A stretch of DNA of 64,000 nt from Cristatella mucedo. Taxonomy: Eukaryota; Bryozoa; Phylactolaemata; Cristatellidae. Below are positions 54,586 through 64,000 of the stretch, in pieces. The stretch covers positions 6,350,001 to 6,414,000 of the forward strand of contig WPIO01000005.1 of assembly GCA_009760855.2 (NCBI GenBank), given 5' to 3'. The position numbers and the translations under genes were made by a program. The notes under the pieces are model-generated. The model worked only from the letters and a program-made list of their open reading frames with translations, ran no database searches and had not been told where the DNA came from. The first letter of the stretch is position 1; every line of letters begins with the position of its first letter.

Positions 54586-54695
54586 CGAGCAAGTGGGGGT
54601 GACTCGTCGCGTGGCCATGTCGCTATCGGCGATTCGGTGCGGACGACGCAACGCAAGATTGGCTTGACGTGAAAGTGATAGACCGAGTGAGAGTG

Positions 54696-54698
<3 letters not shown>

Positions 54699-54766
<68 letters not shown>
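54699..54766. repeat. (GA)n microsatellite
   Basis: About 34 GA units, preceded by GAGTGAGAGTGAGC. Confidence 0.97.
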
Positions 54767-54767
<1 letters not shown>

Positions 54768-54769
54768 TC

Positions 54770-56075
54770 CAACAGCGACTCTAACAATACGACTGCTCCT
54801 TACAGAATGCTATCCCTCTCGGGAAACTAAACCGAAGCCAGCATGTCAGAGGGATTGCGTTAGCTCTGCAGAGACCCCTTTACGGTGCTTGCCAAAGGCG
54901 TATCGCCCTGATGAGATCATAGAGCAGCTCTTTCTCAGCCTTTTCCGGCAAGCTCGGTAGCCATTTGGGATGAGCTACCGGGTTTTGATGGGGGACTCCC
55001 CAAGCTGAATAGATTAGTCTCATGTGGTCACACTGCGACCCCATGCTCGAGCAATCGGAAATGAGACGAGCGAGTGCTAGTCTTTCTAGCTAACTTCGCA
55101 CGGCCAGTACCCGCATGTGGTAGCACCTTGTCTGGAGGGTTTTACGAACCTTTGGCCCGGACCCCAGCTGACCGATTGAACATTAGAGCACTGAAAAAGC
55201 GCCACGCTGGTTAATGTGTTTAGTGCATTCTAAGCCAGAGAGTCTCTCTGGACACAAAGCGCCGGGCTGTGCGTTGAAGCCGCGCCGCCCTGCAGACCTC
55301 TGTGGGCCCCTCGGCCCATTTAAGGAAATAATTACTCGCCTCTTTTGAAAACCGAATCTCGACTGTGCTTGTCGAAGAGGATGGCTCCCATCTAATCCAA
55401 AAGTGATCGGCTCTCCGTCGCTCGCATGTGCTCCCGGTCTCTCGCGCTCTCGAAAGCCGAATTCATGCTGCAAGGAGAGGCTTCTCTCAGGTCTCGTTTT
55501 CAAACTTCTCCGCATGGAAGAGTCTGGAGCACCGCTCCTCAGGGCGGCGGCCGAAAGCAGCTTTAGACCGAGCTGACGCAGTGTCCCTCTGGCCATTGCC
55601 CATTCAGACAGTGCCCGAAGCTTCGTGCAGGAGGTAGGCCTCTCGAAATTGTCGGATAGGAAATACCTCGTCGGCGAATAGCACTATGCGATCGCACCTT
55701 TAAAACGACTGTCCCTATAAAATTATTGCAACACAACTGGAAGCTGACCACCGCCGATATGTGCGTAAGGCATAGCATTCCTGCGGACATTGTATAGCCC
55801 CATCTACAAAAGTGGCAAGGGCTTCTAGAGAATCGCATCTAAGCTGCGCTCGTACGTATCGAGGCCATCGATAGGTATGTTTTGCTCTGGGAGTTTGTTG
55901 CGTGCGCCAGCGGCTTCTGCTGCAAATAGCGAAGCGCCTGACACTAATGCACATGCCTCAGCTGTGGCCAATAGTTAAGCCATCGAAGCAGCGAAACGTC
56001 GCCAGGCCACTAATGCAGATTATATTTCGTGCCGCTTGTTGCGATTGACTTTATGCCACGAGGAAGTGAGAAGCA
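54770..56075. other. GC-richer unique sequence
   Basis: Long open frame on the minus strand (55,596-55,183, starting MARGTLRQLGLKLLSAAAL) lacks any family features and overlaps a plus-strand frame of similar quality. Not called as a gene. Confidence 0.45.
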
Positions 56076-56079
56076 TAGC

Positions 56080-56830
56080 TGAGTCATTAGAGCGGTTGAG
56101 GTAGTGAGTCGAATGGAAGTAGCAGCTCAGGACCGCTGGAAAGGATATGCTTTAGTCGGCAACAGGTGAGTAGTTTTTGTGGCGTGTAATAATTGTGGTG
56201 AGATCCACAGTCTAAGACATGCAGAACAAAAGCTTCTGTCGCCGTTCGGGTCTTTAAGCAGAGGAATGGAACAACTAATTTCTTATCAATACAGGACCTG
56301 AGAGCACGAGGAGGCTGATACTGGTGCAGCAGGTCAGCTAGGTATGAATGAGGCAAGCCGTGGGTCAGCCCAAGAACTTGATTTGTATCCTTTTTTATGG
56401 CAGCCATGCAGGCTCTTTTAGCGAAGGGGACACACGGTCAAACCTCTGGGATTTGTTAACTAGCCTTGTAGCCATATTCATCACCAGCTGCAGTGCATGG
56501 TGGCTTTTTTCTGTAGCCCAGCCAAAGTGAAATTCAAGTAATCTAGCCAAGACAGAACGAGCTAGTTAATTTTTTTCAAGCCACTGGAAAACAGTTCCTT
56601 ATCTTAGATAGGGACCGGATGTGATGGTTAGCTGTGGAAGCAGTCTTCTTAATGAAGCTTTCAAAATATAGGCAGCCGTCGATGACTACACCTCAATTCC
56701 GACCACAAGGTGATGGTCGCACAGCATCACCTATTAAAAGAGTAAAACCTAGTCCAACCACACGGCTGGGATGTCCTACGAGTAGCAATTCCGTTTTATC
56801 GTCGTTTAGTACCTGTGTGCATTGGTGCTG
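56080..56830 (-). mobile_element. Second LINE family (CR1-like), RT C-terminal region
   Basis: Minus-strand pieces in order: LQLVMNMATRLVNKSQRFDR, SLKEPAWLP, then SYLADLLHQYQPPRALRSCI and VVPFLCLKT. This is the usual end of a CR1/Rex-type non-LTR reverse transcriptase (rLQ..qNaaARL, LhWLPv, P.YL.dLl..y.P.R.LRS). Frameshifts separate the pieces. Different from the L2 copies at both protein and DNA level. Confidence 0.68.
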
Positions 56831-56837
56831 CACCTAT

Positions 56838-56945
56838 GAGTCACAAGCCGTGCTGCAAGGTTCAGTCGTAACCAGTATTCGTCTCGCTGAGACTAGCACT
56901 GTTATGAGCGCTGTGTTAGCGGCCTAGTTCTGTCTGGAAGTTAAA
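56838..56945. repeat. Dispersed repeat, copy 3
   Basis: GCTGCAAGGTTCAGTCGTAA, CAGTATTCGTCTCGCTGAGA, CTAGCACTGTTATGAGCGCT, GCGGCCTAGTTCTGTCTGGA. Closest to copy 2, and abuts the LINE at 56.1-56.8 kb. Confidence 0.65.
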
Positions 56946-57007
56946 GCTGCTCAGCTCCTTTCGTAGAGTAATCGTGTTTCCGTTGGCCTAATGATAGGGG
57001 AACAGTC

Positions 57008-57274
57008 GACAGCATTTAGTGGGTCCCTTTGATTCGTCCTTGATGTGCTTATGCGTGCTGACACTGTGCATGCTGCCACTAACCACATTTGCATGCTGAC
57101 CCTGTGCATGTCACCCCTAACCATATTATTCATTTTGTTTGTTTTTCAAGCATGATTTTACTTACTATTCTATTGCATATCACTTTGCAGCAAATGTAAA
57201 GCGCCTAGAAAGAGATTAACTTCTCTGAGGGCACTTTATCAAGTGCAATATTATTATTATAATTATTATTATTA
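57008..57274 (+). mobile_element. L2 3' UTR insertion
   Basis: Starts at the last codons of the RT frame (CAGCATTTAGTGGGTCC) and carries the complete 3' UTR, hairpin and ATT tail, very close in sequence to the copy at 17-19 kb. No target-site duplication was found by eye. Confidence 0.92.
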
Positions 57275-57439
57275 TGTCTGTACGGCTAGTCATAAAAAAT
57301 CCATGCTAGCATCGAATCAAGATACAATTTCAGGGATTGTAGCACATGTGAAATTTGGACAGCCATAAACCCATAACGAGTCAAAATCCAGATAAGAACG
57401 GAACATTTGCTAACTGCTAAAGTCATGCTTGAGCGACCC

Positions 57440-57850
57440 TAATCTTGCCTGGGTATCACTGGCACTGCACTGCAATGGTTCAGATCCTATCAGAGTGAGA
57501 GGCTCTAGAGTATTAATGTGAACAGACAAATGTCATCCAGAGAACCACTAAAGTGTGCTACCTCAAGGGTCTATGCTCAGCCCACTTCTTTTCAGTTAAA
57601 ACTCATTCTTGTCGATGCGATCGCCAAGCACAATCTGGGCTTTCACTTCTATGCAGATGACACCTGTTGATCCTTTCAAGTCCTCTAGAACGTTGAATTA
57701 TCTACACACCCCAGCTACATGTATTGCTGACATCTGCTCATGGATGGCAGCAAACTTTCTAAAATCGAATGACAATAGAACCAATCGACTAGTTATAGGC
57801 AAGCCAAGTACGACTCAGATATCGGTCAACTTAACGCTCAATATTCGCTA
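57440..57850 (+). mobile_element. L2 RT core fragment
   Basis: Broken-frame match from GITGTALQWF through AIAKHNLGFHFYADDTC to SWMAANFLKSNDNRTNRLVI and LTLNI. Contains the YADD box. No 3' end. Confidence 0.85.
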
Positions 57851-58257
57851 AAACAGGCAACAAGCAGTTACAGGATACGCGAACCTAAGATGGCGATTAA
57901 ATATGTGCATCGGCCACCACGAGCAGTCCCGGTGGAACCCAGCCAAGCAAAGGCCTCCTAAAATAATGGTCGGTGGTGAATTACGTCATGCAGCATCACG
58001 TCCTGCAGGCGTCCTGCTCGACAAGATGCCGTAAGGGCATCCAAGACCAAGCGACGACGCAATGGTAATATCCAAGGCAGTATATACGCAGAGCACAAAA
58101 TAAACTGCATACAGATGCATGCATTTAGGCACTCCAAGATCGTAAGCAGAATACAAAACTGGCAAACGTATTTCCAATAAGTCCAAGACAAACTTATTTA
58201 AGAGAATAGGACCGGAAAAACCTTGCATGGTTAGTGGGTAGCCAATTTCCTGCTCAC

Positions 58258-58499
58258 GTGTAACAAACGCGATCTCTCTGCAGTGAAAGACCGGTCTAAT
58301 AGAGCTTGAAGCCGGCCATGAGCTAGCAACAGCAAGGACGACGACCTCTCGTCAATTGCCATTAAGGTTATGTCAGCATCGACTGCTTTTACAGACTCCA
58401 TCAAGGCACCGAAGACAACCTCTGAAGCTGGCCCGCACGCCTGGCTAGCCACCTGGCAGAGGTGGGCGCAAACCTCCAACCGCTGCCAGCAGCCGGTGC
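58258..58499 (-). CDS. Probable exon of the same unidentified gene
   Basis: Strong polypyrimidine acceptor (TAGTCTTTTCTGGCAG) followed by an 80-codon open frame. It contains CWQRLEVCAHLCQVASQACG, SEVVFGALMESVKAVDADIT and LMAIDERSSSLLLLAHGRLQ, and ends RSRLLH at donor GTGAGC. It starts one base into a codon and ends in phase 0. That phase does not follow directly from the piece ending at 61252, so at least one exon between them is unaccounted for. The predicted helix/strand mix resembles a small alpha-beta domain. I do not recognise the protein. Confidence 0.5.
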
Positions 58500-59171
58500 C
58501 TGCCAGAAAAGACTAAAACCAAACAAGCAAACAATGTCAATGACAATCCTTATCCCAAGGAAAAACATCTGATCACTAATGTCTGGGAAAATGGAAGGAC
58601 ATGCAGGCGAACCGATATAAATAAATACGAGCAGACTACTAAAAATAGATTGATAAATAGATCAATAGATATATAGAAACACAGTGAGTAATTCATTTCC
58701 CTACCATATTATTATGGCTTGCAAAGGAATCATGGCATGACAGTTCCTTTTGCTGCATAGTATGTAGCTGGCAGTTCAGTCGAACTTACACTTACAAGAC
58801 TTTCTCGCCTAAGCACACCAAGCCCTACCAGGTCTTCTTGTTCGTTGCAGAATTACCGTCTGACAATCCAAGTTCTTGCGAACACAGTACATAACAACCG
58901 ATACAGCTAAGACTTGTTTAAAGCATATCTGATTGTCGTTTGACCATAGTATGTAAGAAATTGCCTGCCTATGGCCTATAGCCTATATTACTAGCCTAAA
59001 CGCTTTCCGTTTCAAGAGCTTGGCTAGGCGCCCTACCAGATTGCGTTTCTGCACCGAAGAAGGCTACGGCTTAGCTTTGCCAACTGCTTCATGTACATGA
59101 TAATAATAATAATAATATTAATACATATGTATAACACCACCAGATAACTTATTCTCAGTCTAGGCATTACT

Positions 59172-60135
59172 AACACCTGCACATAGATGGCAGCAAACTT
59201 TGTTAAACTAAATGACAATAAAAACCAATTTAATAAGTTATGGGAAAACAATGTGAGACTCAAATTGAAAAGCTTAGTCCTCAAAATCGGCTCTGTCAAA
59301 AATCTCTTTTTGGATCGGCAGGAAATCTAGGTAACCTGTTCGAAAGTGACCTTTCACTCGATTACCAAATCACCTCCACAGTCAAGTCAGCCTTCTTTCA
59401 ACAACATAACATAGCTAAAATTCGGGATTGTTTAGAGAGGGATACCACATCTAAATGGGACCATGCATTTGTGACATCTAGTCTCGACTTCTCACTGCTT
59501 GCTGGGCTACCGGCCTGTGCAATCAAGTGCTTACAGGTTATGCAAAACTCTGCAGCTAGACTTGTCAGTCGCAAGTGTCACAATTGCCACATCACACTGT
59601 TTCTCGCCGACCTGCACTAGCTCCTAATCAAGCAGCGCATCGACTTCAAGGTTTTGCCACTCACTTTTAGGCCCCTTCATTCTCTAGCTCTAGCCTACGT
59701 ATCTGAACCACTACCCACAAGGCAAGGCATCGTACCACCCCATTTCTGACTTGTATTGTTTAGCTATACTCGTACGAGCCTCAAATCCTTTAGAGACTGT
59801 GCCTTTAGTTCGTATGCTCCCAAAGATCGAAACTCACCCCCCAGACTGACGTCACGACATGCTTGACATGACATTTAAAAAGAAGCTTAAATGCACCTGT
59901 TCATCAGAGCATTAATTGGGTTCTTGCGACTCGTCCGTTGTGTGCTTATGCATGCTGATACTGAGCATGTCACCTCTGAGGATGTTTTACTTGTTGACCA
60001 ATTGCCTGCTACAACTAATCATTTGCTTATGCTTCCTTCAGCATATGTAAATATATAAAAGCATAAGCATTTGTAGTGCCTAAAAAAGCCTAGGCTCTCT
60101 GAGGGCACCATACAAATGTATTATTTTCATTATGT
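59172..60135 (+). mobile_element. L2 RT C-terminal half with tail
   Basis: From MAANFVKLNDNKNQFNKLW-type sequence through DHITSTVKSAFFQQHNIAKI, AARLVSRKCHNCHITLFLAD, then a diverged 3' UTR and the hairpin ending in GTATTATTTTCATTAT. Frame broken several times. A short inverted L2 tail (59,097-59,170) abuts its left end. Confidence 0.86.
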
Positions 60136-60139
60136 TAAT

Positions 60140-61210
60140 GCCTCGACACAGGACCGACCGAATGAGAAACGCACTCACACTGCCGGTTCCCACGACTTGT
60201 CTAGCATTCACAAGCATGGCCCGACTTCATGACAAGTTCAAAGGGAAGGGGCAAGCTAGACAACTCTTGCCTAATGGAAGAACAAGCAGAATATGGTGAA
60301 GCTGTGTCATGGTGCCGGCAATGACGTGACGAGGTATCAGCAAAGGACAATAAAGACAACAACGACTGGGCAAGGGTCTTGCACATAAAGGGCGAATCAC
60401 AGGGATCGTAGATTCAAGTGACAGTAGAATTTGAGCTGTCCATATGAAAATTTGATGGCGTAGCAGGGGACGATCGGAGCCAAACCATCGTTTGAGTATT
60501 GCCACTCCATGACATTTTTAACTGGCAGTCACAACAGTTTCAATCGAATGGAAATCCCCTTTGCTCAGGAGTGAGAACGACCTTTAGCTGATTGCTTGAA
60601 AACTAAATGCCACCAACCAAGATCAGATAATATTCTTAAGAGACAGATCCATGAGACAATAAAAAAATCCCACCAGTGTGATGTTAAAAGTAACAGACTT
60701 GGTCGCAATGCTGACTCAGTCAAAGAAAATTAAAATAGGCTAATGGTAGTTTATTTTTTCAGGCTGCCTAATTTAAGGTTGCTGTAAACTCTGGAGATGT
60801 GACTCATGTACTTCTTATAAACCACAGGATTCATATTTAGCCAAGATTTTTTCTGGCATATAGTTAGTAGTGACCTAGGGATAAGTAATCCCTTTGCAGT
60901 ATTGCCATCACTGCCGACCGTTAGTACTAGAGTATGCTGCTAAAAGTGGCATACATACTACAAAACCATCAACCTAGTATTGACTCATTGACTTCGGGGT
61001 TCTTGGCATCCGAAACCCGCTCCTAAGTCCATGGGCCGAATCTAACTGTCAGCATCGAGGCACAACCGATTGAATAGACGATGCAGTCACTACAGTCTAC
61101 TTCCTCCCATGCGATAACAGTAGAATATCTGACCTGAAGCTCCGAAAAAAATATGGAGACACTTCACAATGTGTACGCATCTCTGCATGAAACGCCACGT
61201 AACCACAAAG
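60140..61210. other. Probable intron of the unidentified minus-strand gene
   Basis: No repeat recognised; contains no obvious exon, though one is needed somewhere between 61,252 and 58,499 to make the splice phases agree. Confidence 0.4.
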
Positions 61211-61251
61211 ACAAATTGGGTGCTACACTTGCGAGATCTTGGGCGGCTCAC

Positions 61252-61420
61252 CTTCACTTTGCCGATGTAGAACGTCAGAAAGGCATAAATGCAGCCGCTG
61301 GGCTCCGAGCACAGGAGCAAGGCGACGTCCCTCAGCAGCTGGCTGCAGAGCAGCGTGCCGTCTACAAGCAGATCAGGTGCACGCAAGCTGGCAGGCGGCC
61401 CAGGACGATATAGCAGCCAA
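61252..61420 (-). CDS. Probable exon of the same unidentified gene
   Basis: Candidate acceptor CCATTTCCTGGCAG at 61426-61421, then an open frame WLLYRPGPPASLRAPDLLVD, then GTLLCSQLLRDVALLLCSEP, ending FYIGKVK at donor GTGAGC. The frame stays open further upstream to about 61,514, so the acceptor is not fixed. It is rich in leucine without being a single membrane span. No family is recognised. On the plus strand a similarly long open frame overlaps, so the coding assignment rests mainly on the splice signals. Confidence 0.4.
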
Positions 61421-61550
61421 CTGCCAGGAAATGGAGTGCACGGTGGCACTGCTCGGCACTTGCATAGGCGGCCCGCTCGGCATTGCCCAGCGCCTAACGA
61501 GGGCCTGCACGTGGCTGAATCAGCAACGGTAAAATGCAAACGCTGCTCAC

Positions 61551-61686
61551 CCATTAAGGTGTGCGCCGGAGCTCGGTCAAAAGTGCAGGCGTCATAGTAC
61601 ATCAGAACCCGACCGCTTCGAACGAGGCTGCACGCAGCTGAGATCACGTGCAACCACTCCTCATCCGTGCTGCAGTCAGGCAAAGT
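61551..61686 (-). CDS. Probable exon of an unidentified minus-strand gene
   Basis: Open stretch after an acceptor (GTGCTGTGCCGTAG) reading TLPDCSTDEEWLHVISAACS, then LVRSGRVLMYYDACTFDRAP, then AHTLM, ending at donor GTGAGC. Composition and splice sites look like real coding sequence. I do not recognise the family. The SLVxSGRV string and the order of the three exon-like pieces faintly recall the longin-type protein fuzzy (FUZ), which is far too weak to name. A consensus plus-strand donor (CAGGTAAGT) lies nearby at about 61,711, so the strand is not certain. Confidence 0.42.
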
Positions 61687-61984
61687 CTACGGCACAGCAC
61701 AGCTTAGCTCAGGTCGCAGGTAAGTGGGCACAGTCAGTGGCCGTGCCACGGGGGTGCAACAGTTGACCAGTGCAGGGGACATCCGTCTGGGACATTGACA
61801 CTAAAAGGCAAAATCAGCTGATGACAACAAAAGACCAAAGCGACAAGTGCTCTTCCGAGCACCGAGCAGCAATGCTGCCGGTGCTTTGATTTTTCAGAGA
61901 ATCGTCAATTAACGTCCCGATTAAGCAAGCTGACAACAGATACTGGCACCCTAGGCCAAGTTAAGGGGTAAAGCAAATGGAAGT

Positions 61985-62105
61985 ATAGAAATAATAATTA
62001 TAATAATAAAAAATAGTACAGCACCTTAAGAACAAAAAACTAGGCATATTATAAAGGCAGGAAAGGCCTAAAGGAAAAGAAGCATGTCAATTTCAGCACA
62101 TGTAA
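61985..62105 (-). mobile_element. Diverged L2 tail next to the 62-kb L2
   Basis: Minus-strand tail (TTATTATAATTATTATT at the left) with TGACATGCTTC near 62,085, inverted relative to the L2 starting at 62,200. It matches the second tail subfamily. Confidence 0.5.
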
Positions 62106-62199
62106 GACAATTCACTTGGACAGAGGAAATGCGGTGAACATCAGATTCGTTCCTGGCTTTTTTAACGGCCGTCAAGTAAGGGGGATGTCATGACTAGAC

Positions 62200-64000
62200 A
62201 AGATTAGGGAGTCCATCCCTGCGATGGCAGAATCCTCCCTGAAATGCTGTCCCTCAATTCCTTGCAGCACCTCAAAGTCTACATTCAAGGACGTCAGTGA
62301 CTTCGTCCTGAAGTTCATGTCCCAATCACAGAAGACAACGTTTTCCCCCCCTTTGGATCCTATTCCCACTGTCCTGCTTCTACGATGCATTGATCTGCTG
62401 CTGCCATGCATAACTAACATCATAAATATGTCACTAGCCTCAGGTCATGTCCCAGCACCTCTCAAAAAGGTTGTAGTCAGGCCACTACTAAAGAAAGCAA
62501 CCCTTGACCAAGAGAACTTGAGCAATCACCGACCAGTCTCCCTTCTACCGCTCCTATCAAAGACACTGGAACGAGTCGTGGCAGACCAGCTCAACTCATG
62601 CTGAAACTTCAAACCTTGCTAGTAAGTTCCAGTCTGGTTTGAGAGCTAATCACTCCACAGAGTCAGCATTGCTTCAAGTATAAAAAGACCTACTGAGGAA
62701 TGTACACACGGGTAGAGTATTTCTGCTTGTTTTGCTCGATCTTTCGGCAGCTTTCGATATTATCGATTACCAAGTCCTACTTGAGCGCCTCTCATCTCGC
62801 CGGGGCATCCCTAGCACTGCACTGCAACGGTTCAGGTCCTATCTCAGTGAGAGACTCCAGAGTATTGCTGTGATTGGACAGAGATCATCCGAGGAACCTC
62901 GGAAATATGGAGTACCTCAGGGCTCCATGTCCTGTCCTCTTTAGTCCTGTTCTTTTCATGGTTTATAATTTTCCTCTTGCCGGTGTGATTGCCAAGCACA
63001 GTCTAGGCTTTCACTTCTATGAGGATGACACTCAGCTGTACCTTTGCCTTGTTCCCCCAGCCCTCCAGCACATCGAATTCTCTCAAGTCCCTTGCTGTAT
63101 GCATTGATGACATCCGCACATGGATGGCAGCAAACTTTCTGAAATTGAATTGCAATAAAACCAGCTTGTTAGTTCTGGGCAAACCAAGTGATTCAGAAAT
63201 GGGAAAGGTTAAAGCTCAAAATCGTCTCTGCAAGCATATCTCCTGTTGAATCTGCACGAAATCTACATGTCATGTTCCTAAGTGTCCCTTCGTTAAACGA
63301 CCATACAGGCTCCATAATCACGTCTGCCTACTTACAGCCACATAAAATTGGTAAAATTCGGGCTTCTTTAGACAGAGATACCACATCTAAGTTGGTCCAT
63401 GCATTTGTGACATCCCGTCTTGACTCACTGCTTGCTGGTCTACCGGCCTGTGCAATCAGGCGATTACAGCTGGTGCAAAACTCTGCAGCTAGGCTTGTCT
63501 GTCGTGAGCATCGCAGTTGACACATCACACCACTTCTCGCCGACCTGCACTGGTTATCAGTCAAGCAACGGATCGACTTCAAGGTTTTGTCGCTCACTTT
63601 CAGGTCACTTCATTCTTTGGCTCCAGCCTACCTATCAGATCTACTCCCCACCAGGCCGAACATCGCACCACCCGCTTTTCGAAATCTTACTGTTTACCTA
63701 TACTTCGTACAAACCTCAAATCCATTAGAGACCGTGCATTTAGTTCGTATGCTCCCAAAGCCTGGAACTCACTCCCGACTTGCGTCACAACATCACCATG
63801 ACTTGATAAATTTAAAAAAACTTAAAAGAACACCTATTTAGGACAGCATTTAGTGAGTCCTTATGATTCGTCTTTCACGTGCTTATGCGTGCTGACACTG
63901 TGCATGCTGCCACTAACCACATTTGCATGCTGACCCTGTGCATGTCACCCCTAACCATGTTATTCATGTTGTCTATCAAGCATGATACCAATTACCATTC
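62200..64000 (+). mobile_element. L2 RT copy running out of the window
   Basis: Begins near the ECSLNAVP-type linker and CPSIPCSTSKSTFKDVSDFV (62,245). RT N-terminus is open to 62,604, then broken. AFDIIDYQVLLERLSSR, YGVPQGS, and FHFYEDDTQLYLCLV (YADD changed to YEDD) are present, then the C-terminal blocks and the 3' UTR, cut by the window end at 64,000. At least five frame breaks, so older than the copies at 3 and 17 kb. Confidence 0.92.

Noticed and set aside
55183-55596. 137-codon minus-strand frame in GC-rich sequence
   Set aside because: Overlaps an equally long plus-strand frame, no family features, no splice context.
61153-61532. Plus-strand open frames over the unidentified minus-strand exons
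   Set aside because: No matching acceptor/donor pair encloses them, while the minus-strand pieces have both. Not fully excluded because of the GTAAGT donor at about 61,712.

Overview
This is a piece of an animal nuclear genome. It contains one long spliced gene on the minus strand, and interspersed repeats occupy much of the rest. Split exons with GT/AG borders, L2-clade LINEs, tRNA-derived SINEs, a Tigger/pogo DNA transposon and long GA, GT and CA microsatellites all point to a metazoan. Repeat content and base composition suggest an invertebrate, possibly a chelicerate or mollusc, but the sequence does not settle that. I see no prokaryotic operons, CRISPR arrays or rRNA genes.

The main gene runs from 47,326 down to 16,661 (minus). 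It is a histidine acid phosphatase of the lysosomal/prostatic (ACP2/ACP3) family. I assembled ten exons by eye. All splice phases agree and the product is 420 residues: signal peptide, RHGDR nucleophile motif, conserved RSTD arginine, HD proton donor, four N-glycosylation sequons, a C-terminal membrane span and a short tail with a YKEI sorting-type motif. Reading through the exon-9 donor instead gives a 390-residue form with a different hydrophobic end. The introns hold much of the repeat load. A second, tandem paralogue in the same orientation starts at 8,195 (signal-peptide exon) and continues with an exon at 951-856. That exon has an in-frame TAG where the intact copy has tryptophan, so it is probably a pseudogene; the rest lies outside the window. 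Upstream of the phosphatase, at 58.2-61.7 kb (minus), three exon-like open stretches with good splice sites suggest part of another gene that I cannot name.

Repeats by region. 0-2 kb: two GA microsatellites and a dispersed repeat. 3.3-4.8 kb: nearly intact L2 3' half (plus). 5.5 kb: a 35-bp hairpin. 6.4-7.2 kb: L2 (minus). 8.8 and 12.1 kb: tRNA-SINEs with an L2-like tail. 10.5 kb: an inverted-repeat MITE. 13.4-13.7 kb: possible solo LTR. 15.1-16.2 kb: nested L2. 17.0-18.9 kb: the best L2 copy. 22.3-22.6 kb: compound GA/GT tract. 23.4-24.9 kb: LINE remains. 26.0-27.2 kb: a broken copy of an uncharacterised repeat-associated protein family, interrupted by a 79-bp L2 tail. 29.7-30.4, 32.2-32.6, 35.6-37.8, 38.3-39.0, 41.5-41.9 and 42.9-43.3 kb: further L2 pieces. 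44.5-44.9 kb: a foldback element with a TTAGGG-like core. 49.0-51.4 kb: a full-length but broken Tigger/pogo transposon with TIRs and a TA duplication. 53.6-54.6 kb: two 15-nt minisatellites. 56.1-56.8 kb: a second LINE family. 57.0-60.1 and 62.2-64.0 kb: more L2.

The tRNA-SINEs carry the same 3' hairpin as the L2 elements, which suggests the SINEs are mobilised in trans by the L2 reverse transcriptase. Several L2 copies carry only one visible lesion in the region present, so the family may have been active recently.
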